64,000 nt of DNA, from NCBI RefSeq assembly GCF_036688685.1, contig NZ_JAQQPS010000013.1, positions 124,001-188,000 on the forward strand, written 5' to 3'. The translations under genes and the position numbers were made by a program. This DNA comes from JALYUM01 sp036688685 (GTDB lineage Bacteria; Pseudomonadota; Gammaproteobacteria; Burkholderiales; Burkholderiaceae_D). The notes beneath the pieces are model-generated. The model saw only the letters and a program-made list of their open reading frames with translations, did no database searches and was not told the origin of the DNA. Below are positions 17,896 through 26,758 of this stretch, piece after piece; the stretch's first letter is position 1; every line of letters starts with the position of its first letter.

Positions 17896-18798
17896 ATGCA
17901 TACCATGAGCAATGAACCGAACTGGGAGTGGTATCGCAGCTTCCTCGCTGTGGCCGAGAGCGGCTCGCTGTCGGCGGCCGGGCGCGCGCTCGGCCTGGCG
18001 CAGCCGACCGTCGGGCGCCACATCGACAGCCTGGAGCAGGCGCTGGGCCTGAAACTGTTCACCCGTTCCTACGATGGCTACGCGCCCACCGAGGCGGCGG
18101 GCGAACTGCGGCCATATGCCGCCAGCGTCGCCGCCACCACCGCGGCGCTGCGCCGGGTCGCCAGCAGCATCGGCGATGGCGTGCGCGGCACGGTGCGCAT
18201 CACTGCCAGCGCCGTGATCGGCGTCGAAGTTTTGCCGCCCATCCTGGCCGCCCTGCGCGCGGCCCATCCGGCGCTGGTGATCGAACTGGTGCTCTCGAAT
18301 GCAGTGGACGACCTGCTCCAGCGTGAAGCCGATATCGCGGTGCGCATGGTGCGCCCGACCCAGGAAGCGCTGCTGGCGAAACGCGTCGGCGCCATCGAGA
18401 TCGGCCTGTTTGCGCACCAGCGCTACCTGGCCGCGCACGGCACGCCGCAGGCGATGACTGACCTGGCCGGCCACGCGCTGATCGGCTACGACCAGGAATC
18501 GGCCGCCATCCGCGCCTGGCTGGCACGTTTCCCCGCCTTCGCGCGCGCGGCGCTTGCGTTGCGCTGCGACAGCGATCTGGCGCAGCTTGGCGCCATTCGG
18601 GCCGGCTTCGGCATCGGCTGGTGCCAGGCCGGCCTGGCGGCGCGCGACCCGGACCTGGTGCGCCTGCTGCCCGCAGTCTGCTCGCTGCCGATGGACACCT
18701 GGATCGCGATGCATGAAGACCTGCGCGCCAGCCCGCGCTGCGCCGTCACCTTTGCCGCGCTGGTATCGGGCCTGGGTGACTACATCGCCCCAGCCTGA
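17896..18798 (+). CDS. LysR-family transcriptional regulator
   Basis: 300 aa. The LysR winged HTH is evident (VAESGSLSAAGRALGLAQPT, residues about 19-38), followed by an effector-binding domain. An in-frame ATG at 17905 (MSNEPNWEW) is an equally possible start. It is divergent from the oxidoreductase gene and separated by an inverted repeat that is a likely operator. Confidence 0.88.
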   Translation: MHTMSNEPNWEWYRSFLAVAESGSLSAAGRALGLAQPTVGRHIDSLEQALGLKLFTRSYDGYAPTEAAGELRPYAASVAATTAALRRVASSIGDGVRGTVRITASAVIGVEVLPPILAALRAAHPALVIELVLSNAVDDLLQREADIAVRMVRPTQEALLAKRVGAIEIGLFAHQRYLAAHGTPQAMTDLAGHALIGYDQESAAIRAWLARFPAFARAALALRCDSDLAQLGAIRAGFGIGWCQAGLAARDPDLVRLLPAVCSLPMDTWIAMHEDLRASPRCAVTFAALVSGLGDYIAPA

Positions 18799-18888
18799 GG
18801 TCCAGCGCATCGCGGCAATCTGCGAAAGCTGGCAGCGCACAAAAAAGTACCGCTAGAATGGTCCCATAAAATAACCATGGAGACCATG

Positions 18889-20568
18889 ATGAAATCACTC
18901 GCAAGCTATGTGCATGGCGCGCACGACGTGGCGCTGATCGGCGCCACCATCGGCGACTATCTCGAGACGATTGCCGCGCGCTTCGGCGCCAATGACGCGC
19001 TGGTCGTCCCCAGCCAGGGGGTGCGCTGGACCTACGCCGAATTCAACGAGCGCGTTACCCGCCTGGCCGCCGGCCTGGTGCGCCTTGGCCTGTTGCCGGG
19101 CGAGCGCGTCGGCATCTGGGCGCCCAACTGCGCCGAATGGGTGCTGACCCAGTTCGCCACTGCCAGGGCCGGCCTGATCATGGTCAACATCAACCCGGCC
19201 TATCGCCGCGCCGAACTCGAATTTGCGCTCGACAAGGTCGGCTGCACCGCGCTGATCCTCGCGCCCAGCTTCAAGTCGAGCGACTATCTCGCCATGCTGG
19301 GCGACGTGGTGCCGGAACTGGCGACGTCCAGCCCCGGCCAGCTGGCGTCAAAGCGCCTGCCGGCACTGCGCCACGTGATCCGGCTCGGCACCGTGCACAC
19401 GCCCGGCATGGTCAATTTCGATACGGTCTGCGCCGAGGCCGACGCCGGCGACTTCGCCAAGCTTGCCAGCACCGCGCGTGGCCTGCAATTCGACGACCCG
19501 GTCAACATCCAGTTCACCTCCGGCACCACGGGCGCCCCGAAAGGCGCGACGCTGACGCACCACAACATCCTCAACAACGGCTTTTTCATCGGCGAGGCCA
19601 TGCGCCTCACCCGCGCCGACCGCCTGTGCATCCCGGTGCCGCTGTACCACTGCTTCGGCATGGTGCTGGGCAACCTGGCCTGCGTGACACACGGCGCGAC
19701 GATGGTGTATCCGGGCGAAGGCTTCGACCCGGTGGCGGTGCTGCGCACGGTGCAGGACGAGCGCTGCACCGGCCTGCATGGCGTGCCGACCATGTTCATC
19801 GCCATCCTCGACCATCCCGATTTCAGCCAGTACGATTTGCGCTCGCTGCGCACCGGCATCATGGCCGGCTCGCCCTGCCCGGCCGAAATCATGCAGCGCG
19901 TGATCGACAGCATGCACATGCAGGAAGTGACGATTGCCTACGGCATGACGGAAACCTCGCCAGTCAGTTTCCAGAGCGCGGTCGACGACCCGCTCGCGCT
20001 GCGCGTGGCCACCATCGGGCGCGTGCATCCGCACCTGGAAGTGAAAATCGTCGATGGCGCCGGCAACATCGTCGCGCGCGGCGAAAAGGGCGAACTGCTC
20101 ACGCGCGGCTACTCGGTCATGCTGGGTTACTGGGACGATCCGGAGCAAACGCGCGACGCGATCGACGCGGCGCGCTGGATGCATACCGGCGACCTGGCCA
20201 CCATCGACGCCGACGGCTTTGCGACCATCGTCGGGCGCGCGAAAGACATGGTCATCCGTGGCGGCGAGAACATCTATCCGCGCGAAGTGGAAGAATTCCT
20301 GTACCGGCACCCGCAGGTGCAGGACGTGCAATGCGTCGGCGTGCCGGACAAAAAATATGGCGAAGAACTGTGCGCCTGCATCGTGCTGCGACCCGGTGCG
20401 CAGGTCACGGCGCAAGACATCCGCGCTTTCTGCGACGGCCAGATCGCGCATTATAAAATCCCACGTTACGTGCGCTTCGTCGAGGCGTTTCCGATGACGG
20501 TCACGGGAAAGGTGCAGAAGTATTTGCTGCGCGAACAGGCGGCGCAGGCGCTGGTGCCAACCACCTGA
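18889..20568 (+). CDS. acyl-CoA synthetase / AMP-dependent ligase
   Basis: About 559-563 aa; three in-frame ATGs occur at 18877, 18886 and 18889, and GGAG at 18879-18882 best fits 18889. The ANL-superfamily motifs are intact: P-loop FTSGTTGAPKGAT, the YGMTETSP segment, the TGDLATIDADGF hinge region and the catalytic Lys in TGKVQKYLLR. Length and motifs fit a medium- or long-chain fatty-acyl-CoA synthetase of the FadD/AcsA type. It activates a carboxylic acid with ATP and CoA in the cytoplasm. It is not clearly in an operon. Confidence 0.88.
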   Translation: MKSLASYVHGAHDVALIGATIGDYLETIAARFGANDALVVPSQGVRWTYAEFNERVTRLAAGLVRLGLLPGERVGIWAPNCAEWVLTQFATARAGLIMVNINPAYRRAELEFALDKVGCTALILAPSFKSSDYLAMLGDVVPELATSSPGQLASKRLPALRHVIRLGTVHTPGMVNFDTVCAEADAGDFAKLASTARGLQFDDPVNIQFTSGTTGAPKGATLTHHNILNNGFFIGEAMRLTRADRLCIPVPLYHCFGMVLGNLACVTHGATMVYPGEGFDPVAVLRTVQDERCTGLHGVPTMFIAILDHPDFSQYDLRSLRTGIMAGSPCPAEIMQRVIDSMHMQEVTIAYGMTETSPVSFQSAVDDPLALRVATIGRVHPHLEVKIVDGAGNIVARGEKGELLTRGYSVMLGYWDDPEQTRDAIDAARWMHTGDLATIDADGFATIVGRAKDMVIRGGENIYPREVEEFLYRHPQVQDVQCVGVPDKKYGEELCACIVLRPGAQVTAQDIRAFCDGQIAHYKIPRYVRFVEAFPMTVTGKVQKYLLREQAAQALVPTT

Positions 20569-20908
20569 AACATCTCGAAACAACTTAAAGAAAAATAGTT
20601 AACCGCAATAAAGCACATCTGCGGCGGACTAAAAACATGGTCATTCTGATCACGCTGCTACACGCGGCAATGCCCCCGCTTGCGCTATGAAAATCGGGGA
20701 GAAATCGCGCAGCTCCCCTGTTTTATTCCAGCCACGTATTTCTTTGACGATGCCGTTCCATGCTTCAAACAGGCAGTCCGGGCGCGGCACAATGCGCGCT
20801 GCATGTGCGTCGCCGTGCCACTTCGCAGCCGCGCAATCCGGTGCTAATCTGCTCGCGCACCAAAGCGGCATCGCCGTTTTTATCAGTGACGCATTCAAAG
20901 GACACAGC
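20569..20908 (+). promoter_or_regulatory. intergenic region upstream of the amylase gene
   Basis: 340 bp without a credible gene. It holds a GGGGAG / CTCCCC hairpin (20696-20701 and 20713-20718) followed by TGTTTTATT, a possible weak terminator for the acyl-CoA ligase, and the amylase promoter and RBS (AAAGGACAC just before the GTG). Confidence 0.4.
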
Positions 20909-22795
20909 GTGAAATTCATCCAAACAAGACCAGCGCAAAAATTACTCGCCGCCGCCATTCTGGCCAGCATGTCGATGATCGTGGCGACGCCTGCCAGCGC
21001 GGCCAGTTTCAATCCGGCCGATACCTCGGTGCAAATGTTCCGCTGGCGCTGGAACGATATCGCCAAAGAATGCACCAACTGGCTCGGCCCGCAAGGCTAT
21101 GGCGCGGTGCAGGTGTCTCCGCCGCACACGTCGGTGAGCCTGAACACCTGGTACGACATATACCAGCCAGTCAGTTACACCAAGCTGAACAGCCTGATGG
21201 GCACCGAAGCCGAATTCCAGGCCATGATTTCCACCTGCCACGCAGCCAAGGTGCGCGTGTATGCCGACGTGGTGGTCAACCACATGGCCGGCGGCTCGGG
21301 CAAGACCAGCGACGGCACCAGCTGGAACGGCAATACGCTGGCCTACCCGAATTTCAGTGCGTCCGATTTCCACGCCAACTGCACCATCGCCAGCGCCGAT
21401 TACAGCAATACCAACCGCAGCAATGTCACCACCTGCCGCATCCCCGGCTTGCCTGACCTGAACACCGGTTCGACCTATGTGCAGGGCCAGATCCGCACCT
21501 ACCTGAACAAACTGGTGGCAATGGGCGTGGACGGCATGCGCTTCGACGCTGCCAAGCACTTGGCCCCGGCCGACATCGCCGCCTTCCTGAATGGCGCCAC
21601 GCGCACCACCACCTCGGGCGAGCCGCTCTGGATCACCCAGGAAGTGATCGTCGACGGTGGCGTGAATGTCCCGAGCTATTTCGCCACCGGCACCGTCAAC
21701 GAGTTCCATTACGTGTACGCGATGAAGGAAATGTTCCAGAACCTGAACGGCGCCAGCATCTCGAAGCTGGAAACCATCATGGGCACGCCGGCCAAATGGG
21801 GCGGCAGCTGGGGCTTCATCCCCAGCCAGAACGCCACCGTGTTCGTGAATAACTGGGACACCGAGCGCAACGATGGTTCGCCCAGCTCGCTGGTGGCCAG
21901 CAATTTCACCGGTGTCAACAACGACACCACCGGCACCAAGCGCTACAACCTGGCCAATATGCTGATGCTGGCCTGGCCGTATGGCGCGGCGCAAGTCCAC
22001 TCGGGCTTCCGTTTCACCACCACTAACCAGGCGCCGCCAAGCGCCAGCCCGTTCGATGCCAACGGCAATGCGCTGGTCAACCAGCAGTGGGATTTTATTC
22101 ATCGCTGGCCCGAGATCTCGAACATGGTGGGCTTCCGCGCCGCCACGGCCGGTGAAGGCACGGCCAACTTCGTATCCGGCACTGTCAACCAGATCGCATT
22201 TTCGCGCGGCGCCAAGGGCTTTATCGCCATCAACAACGACAGCGCCGCGTGGACCAACCGTTCGTTCGCCACCGGTCTGCCGGCGGGTACCTATTGCAAC
22301 GTCGCACACGGTTTGCTGAACGCGGCCAAAACCGGCTGCACCAGCGACAGCGTGGTGGTGCCGGCCAATGGCGTGGTGACGCTCACCCTCGGCAGCGTGA
22401 CGGGTACCGTGGTCCCGGCAGTGGCCTTGCACATCAACCAGAAGATCGCCGCTGCCGTCACGTGCAGCGCCGTGTCGGTCAAACTGCGGGTGGCGAATGC
22501 GAATACCGTCACCGGCCAGAGCCTGTACGTGGCCGGCGACCGTGCCGAGTTCGGCAACTGGGCGGCCACCTCGGCGAGCCAGCTGACGATCGAAGGCACG
22601 GGCGCCAACGCGGCCTGGTCGCGCACGTTCAGCCTGCCGCCATCGACGGCGATCCAGTACAAATTCGTCAAGAGCGGCGCGGGCGCAGCAAGCTGGGAAA
22701 GCAACCAGTCCACCATCAGCAGCAACCGCGAAGCGGTGACGCCGGCATGCGGCGCGGCGACACTGGTGCTGGATGCGGGCAGTTTCCGCTCCTGA
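20909..22795 (+). CDS. secreted alpha-amylase (GH13) with C-terminal CBM20
   Basis: 628 aa from a GTG start with RBS AAAGGA. Signal peptide with cleavage after PASA (residues about 25-31). GH13 barrel motifs: VYADVVVNHMAG (region I), GVDGMRFDAAKHL with the nucleophile Asp (II), WITQEVIVDGG with the general acid Glu (III), and FVNNWDTERN (IV). In region IV Trp replaces the usual His of the NHD motif; actinobacterial-type amylases can also show this. A CBM20 starch-binding domain covers about the last 110 residues (VAGDRAEFGNW). Role: extracellular hydrolysis of starch. Confidence 0.92.
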   Translation: MKFIQTRPAQKLLAAAILASMSMIVATPASAASFNPADTSVQMFRWRWNDIAKECTNWLGPQGYGAVQVSPPHTSVSLNTWYDIYQPVSYTKLNSLMGTEAEFQAMISTCHAAKVRVYADVVVNHMAGGSGKTSDGTSWNGNTLAYPNFSASDFHANCTIASADYSNTNRSNVTTCRIPGLPDLNTGSTYVQGQIRTYLNKLVAMGVDGMRFDAAKHLAPADIAAFLNGATRTTTSGEPLWITQEVIVDGGVNVPSYFATGTVNEFHYVYAMKEMFQNLNGASISKLETIMGTPAKWGGSWGFIPSQNATVFVNNWDTERNDGSPSSLVASNFTGVNNDTTGTKRYNLANMLMLAWPYGAAQVHSGFRFTTTNQAPPSASPFDANGNALVNQQWDFIHRWPEISNMVGFRAATAGEGTANFVSGTVNQIAFSRGAKGFIAINNDSAAWTNRSFATGLPAGTYCNVAHGLLNAAKTGCTSDSVVVPANGVVTLTLGSVTGTVVPAVALHINQKIAAAVTCSAVSVKLRVANANTVTGQSLYVAGDRAEFGNWAATSASQLTIEGTGANAAWSRTFSLPPSTAIQYKFVKSGAGAASWESNQSTISSNREAVTPACGAATLVLDAGSFRS

Positions 22796-22821
22796 TATTC
22801 CCCGGGTTGAAGCAGCCCCGG

Positions 22822-22856
22822 ATGGCCCGGACCGTGATGGTCCGGGCCATTTTTTT
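22822..22856 (+). terminator. rho-independent terminator of the amylase gene
   Basis: A perfect 12-bp stem (ATGGCCCGGACC / GGTCCGGGCCAT) with a 5-nt loop is followed by a run of seven T (22850-22856), 26 bp after the amylase stop. This is the clearest intrinsic terminator in the window. Confidence 0.9.
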
Positions 22857-23049
22857 GTCTACATTTAATGGACGAACGGCGTGTTTGGCGCAGCCGGATG
22901 CGCGCGCAGGCAGCGCAGTCACAATCATTCGACTCACCTCCGATTGACATCCGAGACCAAACGATTACAGTCATGCTGCCACGCCAGGGAGATGCTGGCC
23001 GGTTTGAAAGCCCGGCGCGACGCGCTGGCCGAGTGAAAGGAACACCAGC

Positions 23050-23388
23050 ATGAACACGACCGATACCGCCTGTCGCCTCGACAGCCTCGATGGCCTAGAC
23101 GACTTCGACGTGGCGCACAGCCTGACCAGCGACGCCGCCATTGCCGCCTGCATCAACGACGTCATTTCGAGTGGCGAGCAGGCGCTCAGGAACGTCATCC
23201 GGGTCAGGGGCGTGACGACTATCGCCGGCATTGCCGGACTGACGCGCGAGGGCACCTACAAGGCGTTGCGCCCGTCGAGCAAGCCGCGCTTCGAAACCCT
23301 GGCGGCCCTGCTCGACGCACTCGGCATGGAAATCAGGCTGGTTCCGAAGTCGGCCGCGCCAGGCGAAACCGAGGTCGTGGCCGCGTGA
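23050..23388 (+). CDS. orphan HI1420-type addiction-module antitoxin
   Basis: 112 aa. The C-terminal two-thirds is an HTH typical of the 'putative addiction module antidote' family (HI1420/HigA-like): SDAAIAACINDVIS, TTIAGIAGLTREGTYKALRP, then FETLAALLDALGM. AAAGGAACACCAGC before the ATG is a good RBS. These genes normally follow a RelE/HigB-like toxin of about 100 aa, but no such ORF lies in the 190 bp upstream, so this is an orphan or its toxin has been lost. Confidence 0.72.
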   Translation: MNTTDTACRLDSLDGLDDFDVAHSLTSDAAIAACINDVISSGEQALRNVIRVRGVTTIAGIAGLTREGTYKALRPSSKPRFETLAALLDALGMEIRLVPKSAAPGETEVVAA

Positions 23389-23462
23389 ATGGTCGACGTT
23401 CCCGCCTGCCAGCTGCGCAGACAGCAGCTGGCGAAGCACGGGCACGCGAAGCGGCGCCGGTT

Positions 23463-24332
23463 CTACGCGGGCTGTAGTGCCGCCGCCTTCAAACTGTCTG
23501 CCAACGACAAGCCCATCAGACCGGCGCCGGTGGCCCACGACTTTGCAAACGCGTCGAAGCCATGCAAGCCGCCATTGACGATGCGGCGCAGCGCCGCCAG
23601 CTTGTCCATCGGCGCCATTGCGTCGCTCGTCAATACCGCCTTGATGCGGCTGCTATTCGCTTTCAAATACAAGCTCAGCAAATCGGCGGCAATGGCGCTT
23701 TCCAGCGCCCGCTCCGGCGCATCTTCCAGCTTGAAAGGCGGCGTCAGCAAGCTGCCAAAACGCTGGTAATTGGCCCGTCCCGTCAACTGGACGAAGCCGC
23801 GGCCGCGGAATTGTTGTCCGTCGTCCGGCCCCAGGTTGCCGAGATCCTTGCGATTGTCGTATTTGGCGAAATGCGGCCCGTTCGGCAGGACCGTATTGAA
23901 CTGCGACACCCCTTCAGGAACCGGCTTGAACTGGCCGCTTTCGACATGAATGGTGGCGATTGCCATCAGCACCGTGGACGGCGCCTGCAAGCCGCGGGCA
24001 ATCAGCGAGCGCTGGATGTTGGGCAGATGCTCGCGGATATTTTGCAAGGGAGCGCCAACGCACATCTGGCTGACCAGGTCGACCGACAGCCGGGTGACCG
24101 GATCCGCGGCCGCATCGTCGCCCAGCAGCCCCAGCGCACGCAGCGTGACCGGCCCGGCCACGCCGTCCGGCTTCAATTCCGCACTGCGCTGGAAGGCGAT
24201 CACGGCCTGTTCGGTGGTGGCACCAAACGAACCATCGATCAAACCGGCATAAAATTTCTTTTCAAATAGTGCCTGCTGCAATAGTTCGACGTCCTTCCCT
24301 ATTGCGCCGAGAAAAAGCGTACCGATAGGCAT
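23463..24332 (-). CDS. peptidoglycan-binding GH19-like lytic enzyme
   Basis: 289 aa from ATG 24332 (GGGAG, 7 nt spacing). An N-terminal PG_binding_1 domain (residues about 1-70, with IDGSFGATTEQAVIAFQ) is followed by a chitinase-like/endolysin domain with HVESGQFKPVPEG and GPDDGQQFRGRGFVQLTG, the latter typical of GH19-related lysozymes. There is no signal peptide, as in phage endolysins or effector-type amidases. It likely cleaves peptidoglycan. The convergent neighbour is the orphan antitoxin, hinting at a mobile or phage origin. Confidence 0.82.
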   Translation of the reverse strand: MPIGTLFLGAIGKDVELLQQALFEKKFYAGLIDGSFGATTEQAVIAFQRSAELKPDGVAGPVTLRALGLLGDDAAADPVTRLSVDLVSQMCVGAPLQNIREHLPNIQRSLIARGLQAPSTVLMAIATIHVESGQFKPVPEGVSQFNTVLPNGPHFAKYDNRKDLGNLGPDDGQQFRGRGFVQLTGRANYQRFGSLLTPPFKLEDAPERALESAIAADLLSLYLKANSSRIKAVLTSDAMAPMDKLAALRRIVNGGLHGFDAFAKSWATGAGLMGLSLADSLKAAALQPA

Positions 24333-24610
24333 GATTGACTCCCTCATAAAGTGACGAAACGATGCGATCCAGACTACGCGTCCGCACCTTTTCGAAGAGC
24401 GATCAAGCATTGCATCAACCGGCTCGCTGCATCATCAGGCGCTCGGACTGCCAATCCAGTGTGGCATGAAAATCTTGCGCATTCCATCATTTTGTTGATC
24501 TGCATATGCCATGCAATCCGCATTGCAAACCGGGCCGCCGATTCCACGCCTGACCCCTATTTACAAAGTACCTGCGGCTATAGGTAGATAAAATCCGCCT
24601 CAGCATTTAT
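24333..24610. other. intergenic region before the siderophore receptor
   Basis: About 280 bp of lower-GC sequence with no credible gene; it separates the lytic enzyme start from the Fur-box promoter of the TonB receptor. Confidence 0.4.
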
Positions 24611-24629
24611 AATGAGAACGATTCGCATT
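24611..24629 (+). promoter_or_regulatory. Fur box
   Basis: AATGAGAA-CGA-TTCGCATT is a near-perfect 19-bp palindrome matching the Fur-box pattern, 29 bp before the siderophore-receptor ATG. It predicts iron-dependent repression of that gene. Confidence 0.75.
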
Positions 24630-24658
24630 AACATTTAGACGCACATTCAGGAGTTTCA

Positions 24659-26758
24659 ATGCCGCAGTACTGTCCTTCCCGTTTTCCATTGCGTCCCCTG
24701 GCGCTGGCCTGCTCCCTGCTGGTGGCCTCCAGCGCCCCCGCCTTCGCGGACGACCTCGACGAACCCATTCCGACGGTCACGGTCACCGGCGCCGCCGACA
24801 AACCCGGCTACACCGTGCGCGACAGCAGTTCGGCCACCCGCCTCGATCTGTCGCTGCGCGAGACGCCGCAATCGGTGACTGTCGTCACGCGCGCAAAGAT
24901 GGACGACTTCAAGCTCAATTCGGTCAGCGACATGCTGGCCAGCACGCCCGGCGTGTCGGTCGAATCCGTCGAAACCGACCGCGTCTACTACACCGCGCGC
25001 GGCTTCGATATCACCAATTTCCAGTACGACGGCGTCGGCGTGCCGTTTGTGTTCGGCAATGTCACCGGCAACTTCGACACCGCCCTGTACGAACAGGTCG
25101 ACATCGTGCGCGGCGCGAACGGCTTGATGTCCTCGACCGGCAATCCATCGGCCACCGTCAACTTCGTGCGCAAACGCCCGGGCAAGGAACTGGCCGCCTC
25201 CAGCACCCTCACCCTCGGCTCGTGGGGCAACAAGCGCCTCGACGTCGACGTCTCGACGCCGCTGTCGGAAAACTGGGCGGCCCGCTTCGTCTTGGCGCGC
25301 GACCAGGGCGATTCCTGGCTCGATCGCTACCACCTGAACAAAACCGTGGCGTCGGCCATCGTCGAAGGCAAACTGACGCGCGACGACAAGCTCGCACTCG
25401 GCTACACCTATCAAAAAAGCGCCGCCACCGGCGCGATGTACGGCGCGCTCCCGCTGTATTTCAGCGACGGCAGCCCGACCAATTATGCAGGCTCGGCCAG
25501 CACCGGCACCGACTGGGCGTTCTCGAACGCCGAGGTCCACAGCGGCTTCGCCGAATGGACGCACGCGTTCGCCAACGGCTGGTCGGGCAAGGTGACGGCC
25601 ACCTACAATGTGGCGCCGAGCCGCTGGCAGATGCTTTTTGTATCCGGTACGCAGGACCGCGTCACCGGCCTCGGCCTGTCGAGCTATACGTCCCTGTACA
25701 ACTCGGATTTCAAACAGAAAATGGTCGATGCGCAGGTGTCCGGAAAATTCGCGCTGGCAGGACGCAGCCATGACGTCAGCCTGGGCGGCGCGTGGGCCGA
25801 TTCGCGCATCAGCTCCAACTCATCCACGGGCGCCGATACCGGCACCGCGCTGCCCGGCAACGCGGCCGTCGATGGCAGCTATCCGAAGCCGGACTTCCCG
25901 GCGGCCGCCGACAACGGCGGCTACAACGACAAGCGCAAGAACGCGTATGTCGCGGTACGCTGGAACCTTGCCGACGACGTCAAGCTGCTCACCGGCGCCA
26001 ACCACGCCAAGGTCGATACCGCGGGTTCCAGCTACGGTGTGAGCAGCTATCGCGCCGCCAGCAAGACCACGCCCTACGTTGGATTGGTCTATACGATGAA
26101 CCCCGTTTTGTCGGCCTACGGCAGCTACACGTCGATTTTCAATCCGCAAAGCGAGATCGATGTCACGCGCCATACCCTGGCGCCGGTCGAAGGCAAGACC
26201 TATGAACTGGGCCTGAAGAGCGAACTGTTTGGCGGCAAGGCGAATCTGTCCGGCGCGATTTTCAAAACCAAACAGAGCAATGCCGCGCAACTGATCGGCT
26301 ACCTCGGCGTCGACGCCTATTACAAAGGTATCGAGGCCCAGTCGCAAGGTTTCGAGATCGAATTCGCCGGCCAGCTGGCGCGTAACTGGCAAGCGAGCAT
26401 CGGCGTTTCGCAGCTGTCGGTGACCGGCGACGACGGCGCTGCTGCCCGCACCTTCATCCCGCGCAAGACCATCAAAACGGCCACCACCTACCGCTTCGAC
26501 GCGCTACCACAGCTGAAAGTGGGCGCGGCAATCAACCTGCAATCGAAGATCTACACGCAGGAAAACGGCGCGACGATCACGCAGGGCGGCTACACGACCG
26601 TGGGCCTGATGGCGCAGTACGACATCACGCCGAAGCTGACCCTGGCCGCGAATGTGAACAACGTCACAGACAAGCGCTATCTGAAGAGCCTGTTGTGGAC
26701 GCAGGGCTATTATGCGGCGCCGAGGAATGCCAGCGTGAGTCTCAACTGGAAGTATTAA
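24659..26758 (+). CDS. TonB-dependent siderophore receptor
   Basis: 699 aa. Signal peptide ending at PAFA, N-terminal plug domain with the siderophore-receptor signatures LRETPQSVTVVTRAKMDDF and YYTARGFDITNFQYDGV, VDIVRGANGLMSSTGNPSAT, then a beta-barrel ending in an aromatic residue (SLNWKY). Similar to the FhuE/FpvA/FoxA class of ferric-siderophore receptors in the outer membrane. AGGAG lies 7 nt before the ATG. A Fur box upstream supports iron regulation. The stop overlaps the stop of the convergent ggt gene. Confidence 0.92.
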   Translation: MPQYCPSRFPLRPLALACSLLVASSAPAFADDLDEPIPTVTVTGAADKPGYTVRDSSSATRLDLSLRETPQSVTVVTRAKMDDFKLNSVSDMLASTPGVSVESVETDRVYYTARGFDITNFQYDGVGVPFVFGNVTGNFDTALYEQVDIVRGANGLMSSTGNPSATVNFVRKRPGKELAASSTLTLGSWGNKRLDVDVSTPLSENWAARFVLARDQGDSWLDRYHLNKTVASAIVEGKLTRDDKLALGYTYQKSAATGAMYGALPLYFSDGSPTNYAGSASTGTDWAFSNAEVHSGFAEWTHAFANGWSGKVTATYNVAPSRWQMLFVSGTQDRVTGLGLSSYTSLYNSDFKQKMVDAQVSGKFALAGRSHDVSLGGAWADSRISSNSSTGADTGTALPGNAAVDGSYPKPDFPAAADNGGYNDKRKNAYVAVRWNLADDVKLLTGANHAKVDTAGSSYGVSSYRAASKTTPYVGLVYTMNPVLSAYGSYTSIFNPQSEIDVTRHTLAPVEGKTYELGLKSELFGGKANLSGAIFKTKQSNAAQLIGYLGVDAYYKGIEAQSQGFEIEFAGQLARNWQASIGVSQLSVTGDDGAAARTFIPRKTIKTATTYRFDALPQLKVGAAINLQSKIYTQENGATITQGGYTTVGLMAQYDITPKLTLAANVNNVTDKRYLKSLLWTQGYYAAPRNASVSLNWKY

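Noticed and set aside
22868..23049. Possible toxin gene before the orphan antitoxin
   Set aside because: None of the three plus-strand frames matches the HigB/RelE pattern or is long enough.
23409..23431. 8-bp hairpin CCAGCTGC / GCAGCTGG after the antitoxin
   Set aside because: No T-run follows on either strand, so an intrinsic terminator is not supported.
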